From Alphaproteobacteria bacterium (GTDB taxonomy: Bacteria > Pseudomonadota > Alphaproteobacteria > Micavibrionales > Micavibrionaceae), in the NCBI GenBank assembly GCA_016763095.1, contig JAESUK010000081.1, positions 1 to 6,583 on the forward strand: a DNA stretch of 6,583 bases, given 5' to 3'. Of the stretch, positions 1 to 6,045 are shown in pieces (the stretch's first letter is position 1; each line of letters starts with the position of its first letter). A model generated the notes under the pieces. It was not told the origin of the DNA. It saw only the letters and a program-made list of their open reading frames with translations, and made no database searches. The translations under genes were made by a program, and so were the position numbers.

Positions 1-2
1 CG

Positions 3-1577
3 CAGTTAGGGTTGCATGACCATGCTCATTTAAAACGCCCTAACGATCCGCTTAGCAATGGATTTGGCGCGGCTATAGCCATAGTTGATATGCGCAGCAT
101 TGATCCAGCAACGGCCGTACAAAATGCTGATAACGAAATCAAAGACCAAAAAACCATCATGGGGCGATATCGCCTCGGTGAAATCGATGAAATATCTCTA
201 GGCATAGAGTTTAGTGAAGTTTTTCAAGACCCCAGTACTCGGCCAGAAGGTGAGCATCAATCAATTGATAGCGCTGTAAGCCAGGCCATTGAGGAAGCTA
301 GATATATCTCAAAACAGCGCCAAGCACACTTTGCGTCTTTGAAAACAGGTAACGGTCCATCTTTGGAACAGCGTGAAATATATCTAGTGCAGGAAAACAT
401 TGAAATGATTAGTTGCAGAACTAATCCTGTAGAGGCTACAGCTCCTGATTTCCTTCAAAACATAACAGTAGAGGGGGCCCCTTTTTCAACCCCATCAGAG
501 CGTAAAGAAAAAGCAATATTATCTGAGTTAGAGAGAAGAAGCGTTGAGCTCGAAAATGATTACCAACATAGCCTCGTACATGCATACGCTTGTCGAACAA
601 CACCGACAGACCCATCATCTGGAGCATGGATGCCAAATGATATGCCTGCAATGGTTGAGATATACGCAAATGATTCTCAAAAATTAGCGCTCTGCCCATA
701 CACAGTAAGCGTTGCCTTTCATAATCTAGGTGGACTAAATGATGTATTAGGACATGACGGCGCTAACGTCGTCCTTAGAGAAATGCACGAAGGTGTCATT
801 TTAAACGCTTTAGAGAGCGAAGGTTTTCAGGTTGGAGACTACCAGATAGCACACTACGGGGGTGCTGAATTCCACATGGTTCTTAAGCCTCAGATCGAAA
901 CCTCAGAAGGACCTAGAGTTATTGATCCGCAAGTCGTTTTACGAATTGAAGAGAAGATAATAGAAAATACGCAGGCACTCTCGAAAGAGAATATCTTCAA
1001 ATACCTTGAAAAAAACGGTGTGCATCAATCAAAAGAAAATAGAGAAAGTCTCAAAAAATCAGGAATTCATACTTTTGGAGATATACGAGACATTAAAGTA
1101 GAGCGAAACATTAATGGTATTGGTGTAGTTACATATTCAAGTGAAGTGAACCTAGATGATAAAACAGCGGGTTATCACCTCCAGCAAAAACGAGAAAAGC
1201 TAAGCGAATGTGTCAGTGAATTCAGGCATGAGTGTGCGTCCATACCACCACGAGATCGCTTAGACGTCTTATACGATAAAATGCCTAACGTTAACCAAAT
1301 GGAACCTCACTTAGGTAACTTGTCTGCAGAATTCAAATCACTTGTTTTTCTAAAAGATATGGTAAACAATCTCGACAAACAATTACATGATTTAACACCA
1401 AAAAGTGAAGGATTTGATGTTTTAAATGAGATGAAAAATCGATACAGAAGCGATTTTAACGATCAAGCAACCACACATGGGGCAGAAGAATTGCTTATAC
1501 AAGCTGGTCACTTTGAAGATAATGAGTCAAAGCCTGCCTCCATTATTCAAGCCACTCAATCATCACGTATGAAATAA
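3..1577 (+). CDS. Large protein with degenerate GGDEF-like domain (5' end outside window)
   Basis: The reading frame is open to the left window edge. A TTG at 12 is the first possible start codon inside the window, but the true start is probably upstream, so the gene is called 5'-partial. Residues are numbered from that TTG. Residues 234-290 match the core of a GGDEF (diguanylate cyclase) domain: 'LNDVLGH' at 242-248 corresponds to the family's 'INDxxGH', and 'HYGGAEF' at 281-287 to 'RYGGDEF'. Key catalytic positions are lost. The metal-binding Asp of the 'DxDxFK' strand aligns with Ala235, the later substrate-contacting Asp with Asn252, and the third signature residue is Ala285 instead of Asp/Glu. 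Cyclic-di-GMP synthesis is therefore unlikely. A late GGDEF-like strand (GIGVV, 369-373) follows a charged insertion. Residues 165-200 look helical and coiled-coil-like. There is no visible membrane segment. The N-terminal 220 residues and the C-terminal 125 are unrecognised. The function is unknown; nucleotide sensing or a scaffolding role is inference. Confidence 0.8.
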   Translation, partial: QLGLHDHAHLKRPNDPLSNGFGAAIAIVDMRSIDPATAVQNADNEIKDQKTIMGRYRLGEIDEISLGIEFSEVFQDPSTRPEGEHQSIDSAVSQAIEEARYISKQRQAHFASLKTGNGPSLEQREIYLVQENIEMISCRTNPVEATAPDFLQNITVEGAPFSTPSERKEKAILSELERRSVELENDYQHSLVHAYACRTTPTDPSSGAWMPNDMPAMVEIYANDSQKLALCPYTVSVAFHNLGGLNDVLGHDGANVVLREMHEGVILNALESEGFQVGDYQIAHYGGAEFHMVLKPQIETSEGPRVIDPQVVLRIEEKIIENTQALSKENIFKYLEKNGVHQSKENRESLKKSGIHTFGDIRDIKVERNINGIGVVTYSSEVNLDDKTAGYHLQQKREKLSECVSEFRHECASIPPRDRLDVLYDKMPNVNQMEPHLGNLSAEFKSLVFLKDMVNNLDKQLHDLTPKSEGFDVLNEMKNRYRSDFNDQATTHGAEELLIQAGHFEDNESKPASIIQATQSSRMK

Positions 1578-1586
1578 GGTATAAAC

Positions 1587-1748
1587 ATGGGAAAAGAACG
1601 CGATAAATTACTAAAATCTTTAGGAAAAGATCCATCCCCAAAAGATCTTGAAGAGGTAGTAAAAGCACATAGACTCAAGAAAATTGACAAAGGGGAGCTA
1701 CCCTCTGACATTTCTGAGGTTTTGGCGCGCTTAAAAGATAAAAATTAG
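1587..1748 (+). CDS. Small charged hypothetical protein, 53 aa
   Basis: An ATG at 1587 opens a 53-codon frame ending in TAG at 1746-1748. A Shine-Dalgarno-like TAAGG (1575-1579) overlaps the stop codon of the upstream gene and lies 7 nt before the ATG. That spacing, and the 9-bp gap to the large GGDEF-like gene, suggest translation from the same mRNA. The product is lysine-rich (11 Lys), with many Asp/Glu, no Cys, no signal peptide and no membrane segment. It looks largely helical: MGKERDKLLKSLGKDP, then a second helix-like stretch, then a C-terminal helix ending ARLKDKN. I do not recognise a family. It could be a small partner or regulator of the upstream protein. It could also be a chance frame, but the ribosome binding site and the protein-like composition argue for a real gene. 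Confidence 0.6.
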   Translation: MGKERDKLLKSLGKDPSPKDLEEVVKAHRLKKIDKGELPSDISEVLARLKDKN

Positions 1749-1808
1749 AAATATTATTAACAATTAAACTGTGTGACAAAACCACACTCAGCGCATTTAA
1801 ATGAAAAC

Positions 1809-1840
1809 AAGAGGAATAGACGTGGCTTACGCAACCTCTT
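1809..1840 (-). terminator. Possible weak hairpin terminator at end of ABC-F gene
   Basis: AAGAGG (1809-1814) and CCTCTT (1835-1840) are perfect inverted arms, with an inner CGT/ACG pair (1821-1823 and 1829-1831). Read on the minus strand, the structure spans the TAA stop of the ABC-F gene and is followed by GTTTTCAT. The stem is short, is interrupted by an asymmetric internal loop and has an imperfect T-run, so this is only a weak candidate. A second small dyad, GTGTG (1771-1775) with CACAC (1783-1787) and a 7-nt loop, lies nearby in the gap between the convergent genes. It also lacks a T-tract. Confidence 0.3.
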
Positions 1841-3689
1841 CTTGAAGTTTCAACCATGCGGCCTCTGACACATCCAAATCATTTGATAGTTTTTTGTATT
1901 GGTCTTGGGTATCCGCAATTTTTGAAGACGACTCATTATAGAAATCTGTTGATGCCATAATTTTTTCCAAAGAATTCTTACCCTTGGTTAAAGTCTCTAT
2001 TTTGAGTTCTACCTTAGCAATATCCTTTTGCAAAGAGCTTGATGACTTTTTGACTGCTTTAGGTAGATTTTTTTTCTTATCCTTCTGGCTCTTTTTTTCT
2101 TTCCTCTGATCCCGTCGAGACTGAATCGTATATTTACGATAATCCTCAAGATCACCATCAAATCGAGCACATGATCCGTCCTTAACCAACCATAGTCGAT
2201 CCGCTACACGTTCCACCATATTAGGGTCATGACTAACAATTATTATAGCCCCCTCATAGTTATTTAAAGCCTGCACTAAAGCTTCTCTTGCATCTATATC
2301 AAGGTGATTTGTTGGTTCATCAAGAAGGAGCATATGCGGTGCATCAAAACTCATAAAAGCGAAAAGAAGTCGAGCTTTTTCACCCCCACTTAATGTAGAG
2401 ATAAGATTGTCCGCGAGATCTCTTGAAAAACCAAATGCCCCTAATTTTGCGCGCACAGTTGGTTCTTTGACATCAGGGATTTTTGTGCGCATCATATCCA
2501 TCATGGCCTCAAAAGGCGTAGAATTAACATCCAGTTCCTCTGTTTGATGCTGTGAAAAATATCCAATACGCAATTTACTTGAGCGATTAACATCTCCTGC
2601 CATCACATCTAGTTTTCCAGCAATGAGCTTCATCATTGTAGATTTTCCATTCCCGTTAGCCCCGAGAATAGCAATACGATCATCTTTCTCTATGCTTTCA
2701 TAGACACGGCGAAGAACAGGTTCTCCTTCTTTATACCCAACATCAACATTATTAATGGACAACATAGGTGATGAAATTTTTGCAGGATTTGGAAAAGTAA
2801 AGCGCACCGCTCTATCCGCAATCACGGCATCTACTATGTCCATTCTTTCCAAAGCCTTCACACGACTCTGGGCTTGGCGGGCTTTACTTGCTTGCGCCTT
2901 AAATCGATCTACAAATTTTTGCATGTGAGCGCGATGTGCCTGTTGTTTTTCAAACATTTTTTGTTGAAGACCAAGTTTCTCAGCACGTTCACGTTCAAAC
3001 GCATCATAATTTCCTGTGTAGCGCGTTAACTTCTTATCATCTACGTGTATAACATGGTCTATACACTTATTGAGCACTTCACGATCATGAGAAATAATTA
3101 GGAGTGTATGAGGGTAACTTGCTAAGTAGGTCTCTAGCCACATAATTGCCTCAAGATCCAAATGGTTGGTTGGTTCATCAAGCAGCAATATTTCAGGCTC
3201 TACGAATAACGCTGCGGCCAAAGCCACGCGCATTCTCCACCCACCACTAAAAGAAGAAAAAGGTTCTTGTAACTGATGTTCCTCAAACCCCAATCCTGAA
3301 AGCAACCGAGAGGCCTTCGCCGAAGCGGAATAAGCATCCATAGCCGCGAGTTGTTCATATATTTCCGCAATTTTATTAGGATCGGTCTCTGTCTCAGTGG
3401 CTTTCCACAAAGCCGCCATGTCTTCGTTTGCTTCAAGCACTAAATCTATCAAGGAGGTGTCGGTCTCTGGAATATCTTGACGCACCATTCCAAGGCGTTG
3501 CTCCACCGCCATACTAATAACCCCGTCATCAGCTTGCAAATCACCAGATATGAGCTTAAACAGTGTTGATTTTCCTGCTCCGTTTATCCCAACGACACCT
3601 ACTTTCCAACCATCCATAATGGTCACCCCACAATCCTCTAGAATTGTTCGGTGTCCAACTTTATAGGTTAAATTTGATACAGTTAGCAT
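1827..3689 (-). CDS. ABC-F family ATPase, YheS-like
   Basis: This is a 620-residue soluble protein with two ABC ATPase cassettes and no membrane segments, the layout of ABC-F proteins, which bind near the ribosomal E site and influence translation. Cassette 1 has Walker A GINGAGKST (34-42), signature FSGGWRM (147-153), Walker B ILLLDEP (167-173) and switch His201. Cassette 2 has Walker A GANGNGKST (343-351), signature LSGGEKA (433-439), Walker B MLLLDEPTNH (453-462) and His487. The interdomain linker, with 'MQKFVDRFKAQASKARQAQSRVKALERM'-like features at about 256-283, and the C-terminal Lys-rich segment (525-550) plus coiled coil (552-618) match E. coli YheS in order and overall length (about 637 aa there). 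All ATPase motifs are intact. The start ATG at 3689 places the first beta strand (MLTVSNLTYKV) correctly and has AAAGGA (3704-3699) upstream with a 9-nt gap. It is more probably a housekeeping YheS/Uup-type protein than an antibiotic-resistance ABC-F. The gene converges with the gene before it and diverges from the next. Confidence 0.93.
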   Translation of the reverse strand: MLTVSNLTYKVGHRTILEDCGVTIMDGWKVGVVGINGAGKSTLFKLISGDLQADDGVISMAVEQRLGMVRQDIPETDTSLIDLVLEANEDMAALWKATETETDPNKIAEIYEQLAAMDAYSASAKASRLLSGLGFEEHQLQEPFSSFSGGWRMRVALAAALFVEPEILLLDEPTNHLDLEAIMWLETYLASYPHTLLIISHDREVLNKCIDHVIHVDDKKLTRYTGNYDAFERERAEKLGLQQKMFEKQQAHRAHMQKFVDRFKAQASKARQAQSRVKALERMDIVDAVIADRAVRFTFPNPAKISSPMLSINNVDVGYKEGEPVLRRVYESIEKDDRIAILGANGNGKSTMMKLIAGKLDVMAGDVNRSSKLRIGYFSQHQTEELDVNSTPFEAMMDMMRTKIPDVKEPTVRAKLGAFGFSRDLADNLISTLSGGEKARLLFAFMSFDAPHMLLLDEPTNHLDIDAREALVQALNNYEGAIIIVSHDPNMVERVADRLWLVKDGSCARFDGDLEDYRKYTIQSRRDQRKEKKSQKDKKKNLPKAVKKSSSSLQKDIAKVELKIETLTKGKNSLEKIMASTDFYNESSSKIADTQDQYKKLSNDLDVSEAAWLKLQEEVA

Positions 3690-3721
3690 AAGCTCTCATC
3701 CTTTGTTCAGGAGCTTATTGC
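3686..3721 (-). promoter_or_regulatory. Inverted repeat covering ABC-F start codon
   Basis: ATAAGCTC (3688-3695) and GAGCTTAT (3711-3718) are perfect 8-bp inverted arms. They extend by a further GC pair on each side (3686-3687 and 3720-3721) if T3719 is bulged. In the ABC-F mRNA this would form a hairpin with the AUG in its 3' arm and the AAAGGA ribosome binding site in the 15-nt loop. This could be a translational control element. Alternatively it is a dyad operator in the divergent intergenic region. The pairing is seen directly; the function is inferred. Confidence 0.4.
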
Positions 3722-3751
3722 ATAGAAACATCAGAAGAGGAAGGAAATCAT

Positions 3752-3865
3752 ATGAATTTAATGGCTATAGGCATTATCACGCTTGTAATTATCAATATTT
3801 TTGATGGCAATAATGCACCAGATGCTATAATATTTTCATCTATAATTATAGACTGTTTTATATAG
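3752..3865 (+). CDS. Possible 37-aa hydrophobic small peptide
   Basis: An ATG at 3752 opens a 37-codon frame ending in TAG at 3863-3865, 11 bp before the DUF302 gene. It is preceded by a very strong purine-rich Shine-Dalgarno-like stretch (AGAGGAAGGAA, 3736-3746), better than that of any other gene here. The product is strongly hydrophobic: MNLMAIGIITLVIINIF, a short polar turn (DGNNAPD), then AIIFSSIIIDCFI. This could be one or two short membrane-embedded segments. It might be a small membrane protein or a leader peptide for the downstream genes. Against it, the stretch is very AT-rich, which inflates Ile codons by chance, and it overlaps a good promoter candidate (3801-3831). No family is recognised. 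Confidence 0.35.
   Translation: MNLMAIGIITLVIINIFDGNNAPDAIIFSSIIIDCFI
3801..3851 (+). promoter_or_regulatory. Candidate extended -10 promoter and palindrome before DUF302
   Basis: TGCTATAAT (3823-3831) is a perfect extended -10 element with consensus TATAAT at 3826-3831. TTGATG (3801-3806) is a plausible -35 with a 19-bp spacer, longer than ideal but tolerable with an extended -10. Transcription would begin near 3838, giving a leader of about 39 nt before the ATG at 3877. A perfect 12-bp palindrome, CTATAATTATAG (3840-3851), sits just after the expected start site, and its CTATAAT half repeats the -10 sequence 15 bp upstream. It could be an operator, but AT-rich palindromes arise easily by chance. 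Confidence 0.45.
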
Positions 3866-3876
3866 TAGGTTTCATA

Positions 3877-4290
3877 ATGGTAAAATCTGATCTTGCATTT
3901 AAAGTCGTTCTTTCTGTCTCTATGGAAGAAGCCGTTACATTAGTAAATGAAGCACTCATATCCGAAGATTTTGAAGTTCTCTCCCGCATCGACATGGATG
4001 TAAAATTTAAAGAAAAAATAGGAAGAGACTTCCGACCTTACACTATTTTAACTGTCAGTAGCACACCATTGGCCAACGCCGCCTTTAACGAAAACTCAGA
4101 AATAGGATTGTTTCTACCTGGCCGTATTGTTCTTGAATCTATAAAACCTCGTGAAACAGTAGTGCTCATCACAAACCCACTCGGCCTCATTAAAGCTGTT
4201 GGATTTGATGGAAGCGAGGTCATAAGATTACTCGCAAAACAAGGGAGTGAGCATCTTGGAAATGTTGCTAAGAAGCTTGGTACCTCATAA
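3877..4290 (+). CDS. DUF302 domain protein
   Basis: The 137-residue protein matches the DUF302 family (TTHA1751-like fold) over nearly its whole length. It has the N-terminal 'SMEEAVTLVNEALISEDFEVLSRIDM' helix-strand region (15-40), followed by FKEKIGRDFRPYTILTV (44-60), a hallmark of the family. The small loop that is often Cys-containing reads SSTPLANAAF (61-70), so no Cys is present. Next comes LFLPGRIVLES (78-88), which matches the family's 'LLPCNVVV' strand but has Gly where many members have Cys. There is no signal peptide, so it is probably cytoplasmic. The biochemical role of DUF302 is not established. The C-terminal 30 residues form a predicted helix beyond the core. The ATG at 3877 has only a weak AGGT (3866-3869) as ribosome binding site. 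It lies directly before the DUF1028 gene with no spacer, which suggests coupled expression. Confidence 0.85.
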   Translation: MVKSDLAFKVVLSVSMEEAVTLVNEALISEDFEVLSRIDMDVKFKEKIGRDFRPYTILTVSSTPLANAAFNENSEIGLFLPGRIVLESIKPRETVVLITNPLGLIKAVGFDGSEVIRLLAKQGSEHLGNVAKKLGTS

Positions 4291-4929
4291 ATGTCATTTT
4301 CAATTATTGCATTTGATGAAGAAGAAGGACTGTTTGGATCTGCTGTAGCGAGTAACTTAATAGCTATAGGAGGGATTATCCCAGTTTATAGGAAAGCTGT
4401 TGGCTTAGTTCATGCTCAAGGGCAAGTGTTTCCCAAGGGAGCTGAATCTATTTTAGATTTTTTGCAGAAGGGCATTCCTATTTCCCAAAGCATTGACCTT
4501 ACTCTCACAGCAGATGAAAACAGTCCCCAGCGTCAATATTTAGCATGCGACCATGGCGGTAATTTTGACGCATATAGCGGGGATGCCTGCAATCCGATAT
4601 ACGAAACCATTATCTCAAAAAATTGTGTCGTCGGGGGGAATATACTAAATCACTCTGATATCGTAGGAAAAATGGTTGAAACATACGAAGTAAACAGTCA
4701 ACTACCTATGGCGGAACGCTTGCTCTTATCTCTAGAAAGAGGGGAGAGCATTGGTGGAGACGAGCGAGGCACAAAATCTGCATCCCTTAAAATATATAGT
4801 GACGTGCACCCACACTCTAATAAAAGATTACCTGATCTTAGAGTAGACTCCCATAGAACACCCGTTACTGAACTACGCAATTTATATAACGAGTTTAACG
4901 CAAATGGTCCTCGTACCTTTATGTATTAA
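4291..4929 (+). CDS. DUF1028 family protein (Ntn-hydrolase-like)
   Basis: The 212-residue protein carries the DUF1028 signature blocks in order: N-terminal MSFSIIAFDEEEGLFGSAVASNLIAIG (1-27), 'RQYLACDHGG' (81-90), 'VGGNIL' (114-119), 'MAERLLLSLERGESIGGDERGTKSA' (140-164) and 'PDLRVDSHRTPVTEL' (181-195). DUF1028 proteins are placed in the Ntn-hydrolase superfamily, and their reaction is not known to me. After removal of Met1, Ser2 would be the N-terminal residue, where most members I recall have Thr. A Ser is a workable Ntn nucleophile. The length matches the catalytic domain alone, without the C-terminal peptidoglycan-binding extension of some members. There is no signal peptide. The ATG at 4291 immediately follows the DUF302 TAA (4288-4290) and there is no strong Shine-Dalgarno, so translation is probably coupled to DUF302. 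A YeiH-type transporter gene follows 41 bp later. Confidence 0.88.
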   Translation: MSFSIIAFDEEEGLFGSAVASNLIAIGGIIPVYRKAVGLVHAQGQVFPKGAESILDFLQKGIPISQSIDLTLTADENSPQRQYLACDHGGNFDAYSGDACNPIYETIISKNCVVGGNILNHSDIVGKMVETYEVNSQLPMAERLLLSLERGESIGGDERGTKSASLKIYSDVHPHSNKRLPDLRVDSHRTPVTELRNLYNEFNANGPRTFMY

Positions 4930-4970
4930 CCATCACGCGATGAACGAAGAAACAATAAAGTGTTTTACCC

Positions 4971-5984
4971 ATGCCTATAACCACTATCATCTCAGAGAAT
5001 ATCAAAGGTGTCCTGTTTGTCGCGATTTTTGCTGTAGCAGCTACGCTCTTATCCATTCTTCCATTTTTTCAAGCCATTTCCCTGCCTCCCCTTATTATTG
5101 GCATGCTTGGTGGCATCATATATGCAAATACAATACGAAAATCTATGCCAAAAAACTGGGAAAAAGGCATTCATTTTTGTACAAAAATAATTTTAAGACT
5201 GGGGATCATTCTCTACGGGTTTAGAATTACTTTCCAGAATATCTTTGAAGTGGGCGTTTCCGGCATTATTGTGAGTGTTTTAATGGTAGTTCTGACCTTT
5301 ATTATAGGAGTGTTCGTAGGGATCAGAGTATTAAAGCTTGATCGAGAACTTAGCATTCTCATCGCTTCCGGAGCCGCGATTTGTGGCGCTGCGGCAGTCC
5401 TTGCCACAGAAAGTGTTCTCAAATCAAAACCATGGAAAAGCACTGTCGCCGTTGCCACTGTCGTTATCTTTGGAACAAGCGCGATGTGCCTCTACCCAAT
5501 ATTTTACAAATTAGGGCTTATACCATTTAACGCGCAAGAAATGGGGTTATATATAGGTGGCTCTATCCACGAAGTCGCACATGTTGTTGCCGCCGGAAAT
5601 GCGATCAACCCAGAGACGAGCAATACAGCGATTATCGTCAAGATGATCCGTGTAATGATGCTAGCGCCTTTCTTGATTGTTTTAGGAGTGTTTTTATACC
5701 GCAGTAAGGCGGGGAATAAAGGCCAGAACAACATTCCATGGTTTGCTATTTTATTTATTATAATGGCGGGCATTAATTCATTAAATTTAGTTTCGAACAT
5801 CGCGGTACAATACATTAATATAATTGATAATTCTCTTATTACAATGGCCATGATCGCCCTAGGTATGGAGACACATATGGAACGCCTCAAAGGAGTTGGA
5901 ATGAAACCAATTTGGTTAGGGTTAATTCTATTCATGTGGTTGATTTTTGGTGGGTATTTCCTCGTTTTTCTTGTAGCGCCTTAA
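4971..5984 (+). CDS. YeiH/UPF0324 family inner-membrane transporter (putative sulfate exporter family)
   Basis: The 337-residue polytopic membrane protein has about ten hydrophobic segments (approximately 12-32, 39-54, 70-86, 96-118, 127-147, 157-178, 192-209, 222-243, 257-276 and 312-334). Family landmarks are visible: PPLIIGMLGGIIYAN (39-53), GIILYGFRI (78-86), the glycine/alanine-rich 'SGAAICGAAAVLATESV' (133-149), 'GGSIHEVAHVVAAGNAI' (196-212) and 'IALGMET' (295-301). These match the YeiH family, annotated in databases as putative sulfate exporters; the substrate has rarely been tested. The length is typical. The ATG at 4971 is the only sensible start, because an in-frame TAA lies at 4956-4958. 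It has no clear Shine-Dalgarno, so reinitiation after the DUF1028 gene or a leader-independent mechanism is possible. It is probably the last gene of the DUF302-DUF1028 unit, as the next gene appears to begin a different locus. Confidence 0.9.
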   Translation: MPITTIISENIKGVLFVAIFAVAATLLSILPFFQAISLPPLIIGMLGGIIYANTIRKSMPKNWEKGIHFCTKIILRLGIILYGFRITFQNIFEVGVSGIIVSVLMVVLTFIIGVFVGIRVLKLDRELSILIASGAAICGAAAVLATESVLKSKPWKSTVAVATVVIFGTSAMCLYPIFYKLGLIPFNAQEMGLYIGGSIHEVAHVVAAGNAINPETSNTAIIVKMIRVMMLAPFLIVLGVFLYRSKAGNKGQNNIPWFAILFIIMAGINSLNLVSNIAVQYINIIDNSLITMAMIALGMETHMERLKGVGMKPIWLGLILFMWLIFGGYFLVFLVAP

Positions 5985-6014
5985 AGCATGGCTATTTAAA
6001 ACAAAAAAGAAACT

Positions 6015-6045
6015 TTATGTCTTTTTAAGACGAATAGTGTATTAT
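6015..6045 (+). promoter_or_regulatory. Candidate promoter with short dyad before small secreted gene
   Basis: TTATGT (6015-6020) and TATTAT (6040-6045) could be -35 and -10 elements with a 19-bp spacer. A short inverted repeat, GTCTT-TTT-AAGAC (6019-6031), lies mostly between them. Long 19-bp spacers with an internal dyad are typical of promoters controlled by MerR-type metal regulators such as CueR, but this dyad is only 5 bp, is not centred and lacks the CueR consensus. The -10 also overlaps the ATG at 6044, so it would only suit the second ATG at 6053. Confidence 0.2.

Noticed and set aside
471..485. GGGGCCCC palindrome followed by TTTTT, resembling a rho-independent terminator.
   Set aside because: It lies inside a clearly coding frame and the palindrome has no loop bases, so it cannot form a proper terminator hairpin.
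1827..3689. Antibiotic-resistance ABC-F (Vga/Msr/Optr-like) identity for the ATPase.
   Set aside because: The linker between cassettes and the Lys-rich coiled-coil C-terminus match YheS-type housekeeping proteins, and there are no neighbouring resistance or mobility genes.
3661..3699. A 12-codon minus-strand mini-frame (MRAYANCIKFNL) starting upstream of and overlapping the ABC-F start, a possible attenuation leader.
   Set aside because: Its ATG directly abuts the AAAGG motif, so the ribosome-binding-site spacing is far too short, and the frame has no other support.
4904..5224. A 106-codon plus-strand frame rich in Cys, His and Tyr overlapping the start of the YeiH-type gene.
   Set aside because: It overlaps the DUF1028 end and a well-conserved membrane protein in another frame, and its odd composition is typical of out-of-frame translation of membrane-protein DNA.
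5504..5935. A 143-codon minus-strand frame opposite the YeiH-type gene.
   Set aside because: It lies wholly inside the antisense of a conserved transporter, has an Ile/Thr-rich composition that mirrors the sense codons, and shows no family features.
5983..6000. TTAAAGC...GCTATTTAA inverted repeat at the end of the YeiH-type gene as a terminator.
   Set aside because: The stem is AT-rich and interrupted, and it is followed by A-rich rather than T-rich sequence, so it does not look like an intrinsic terminator on the plus strand.
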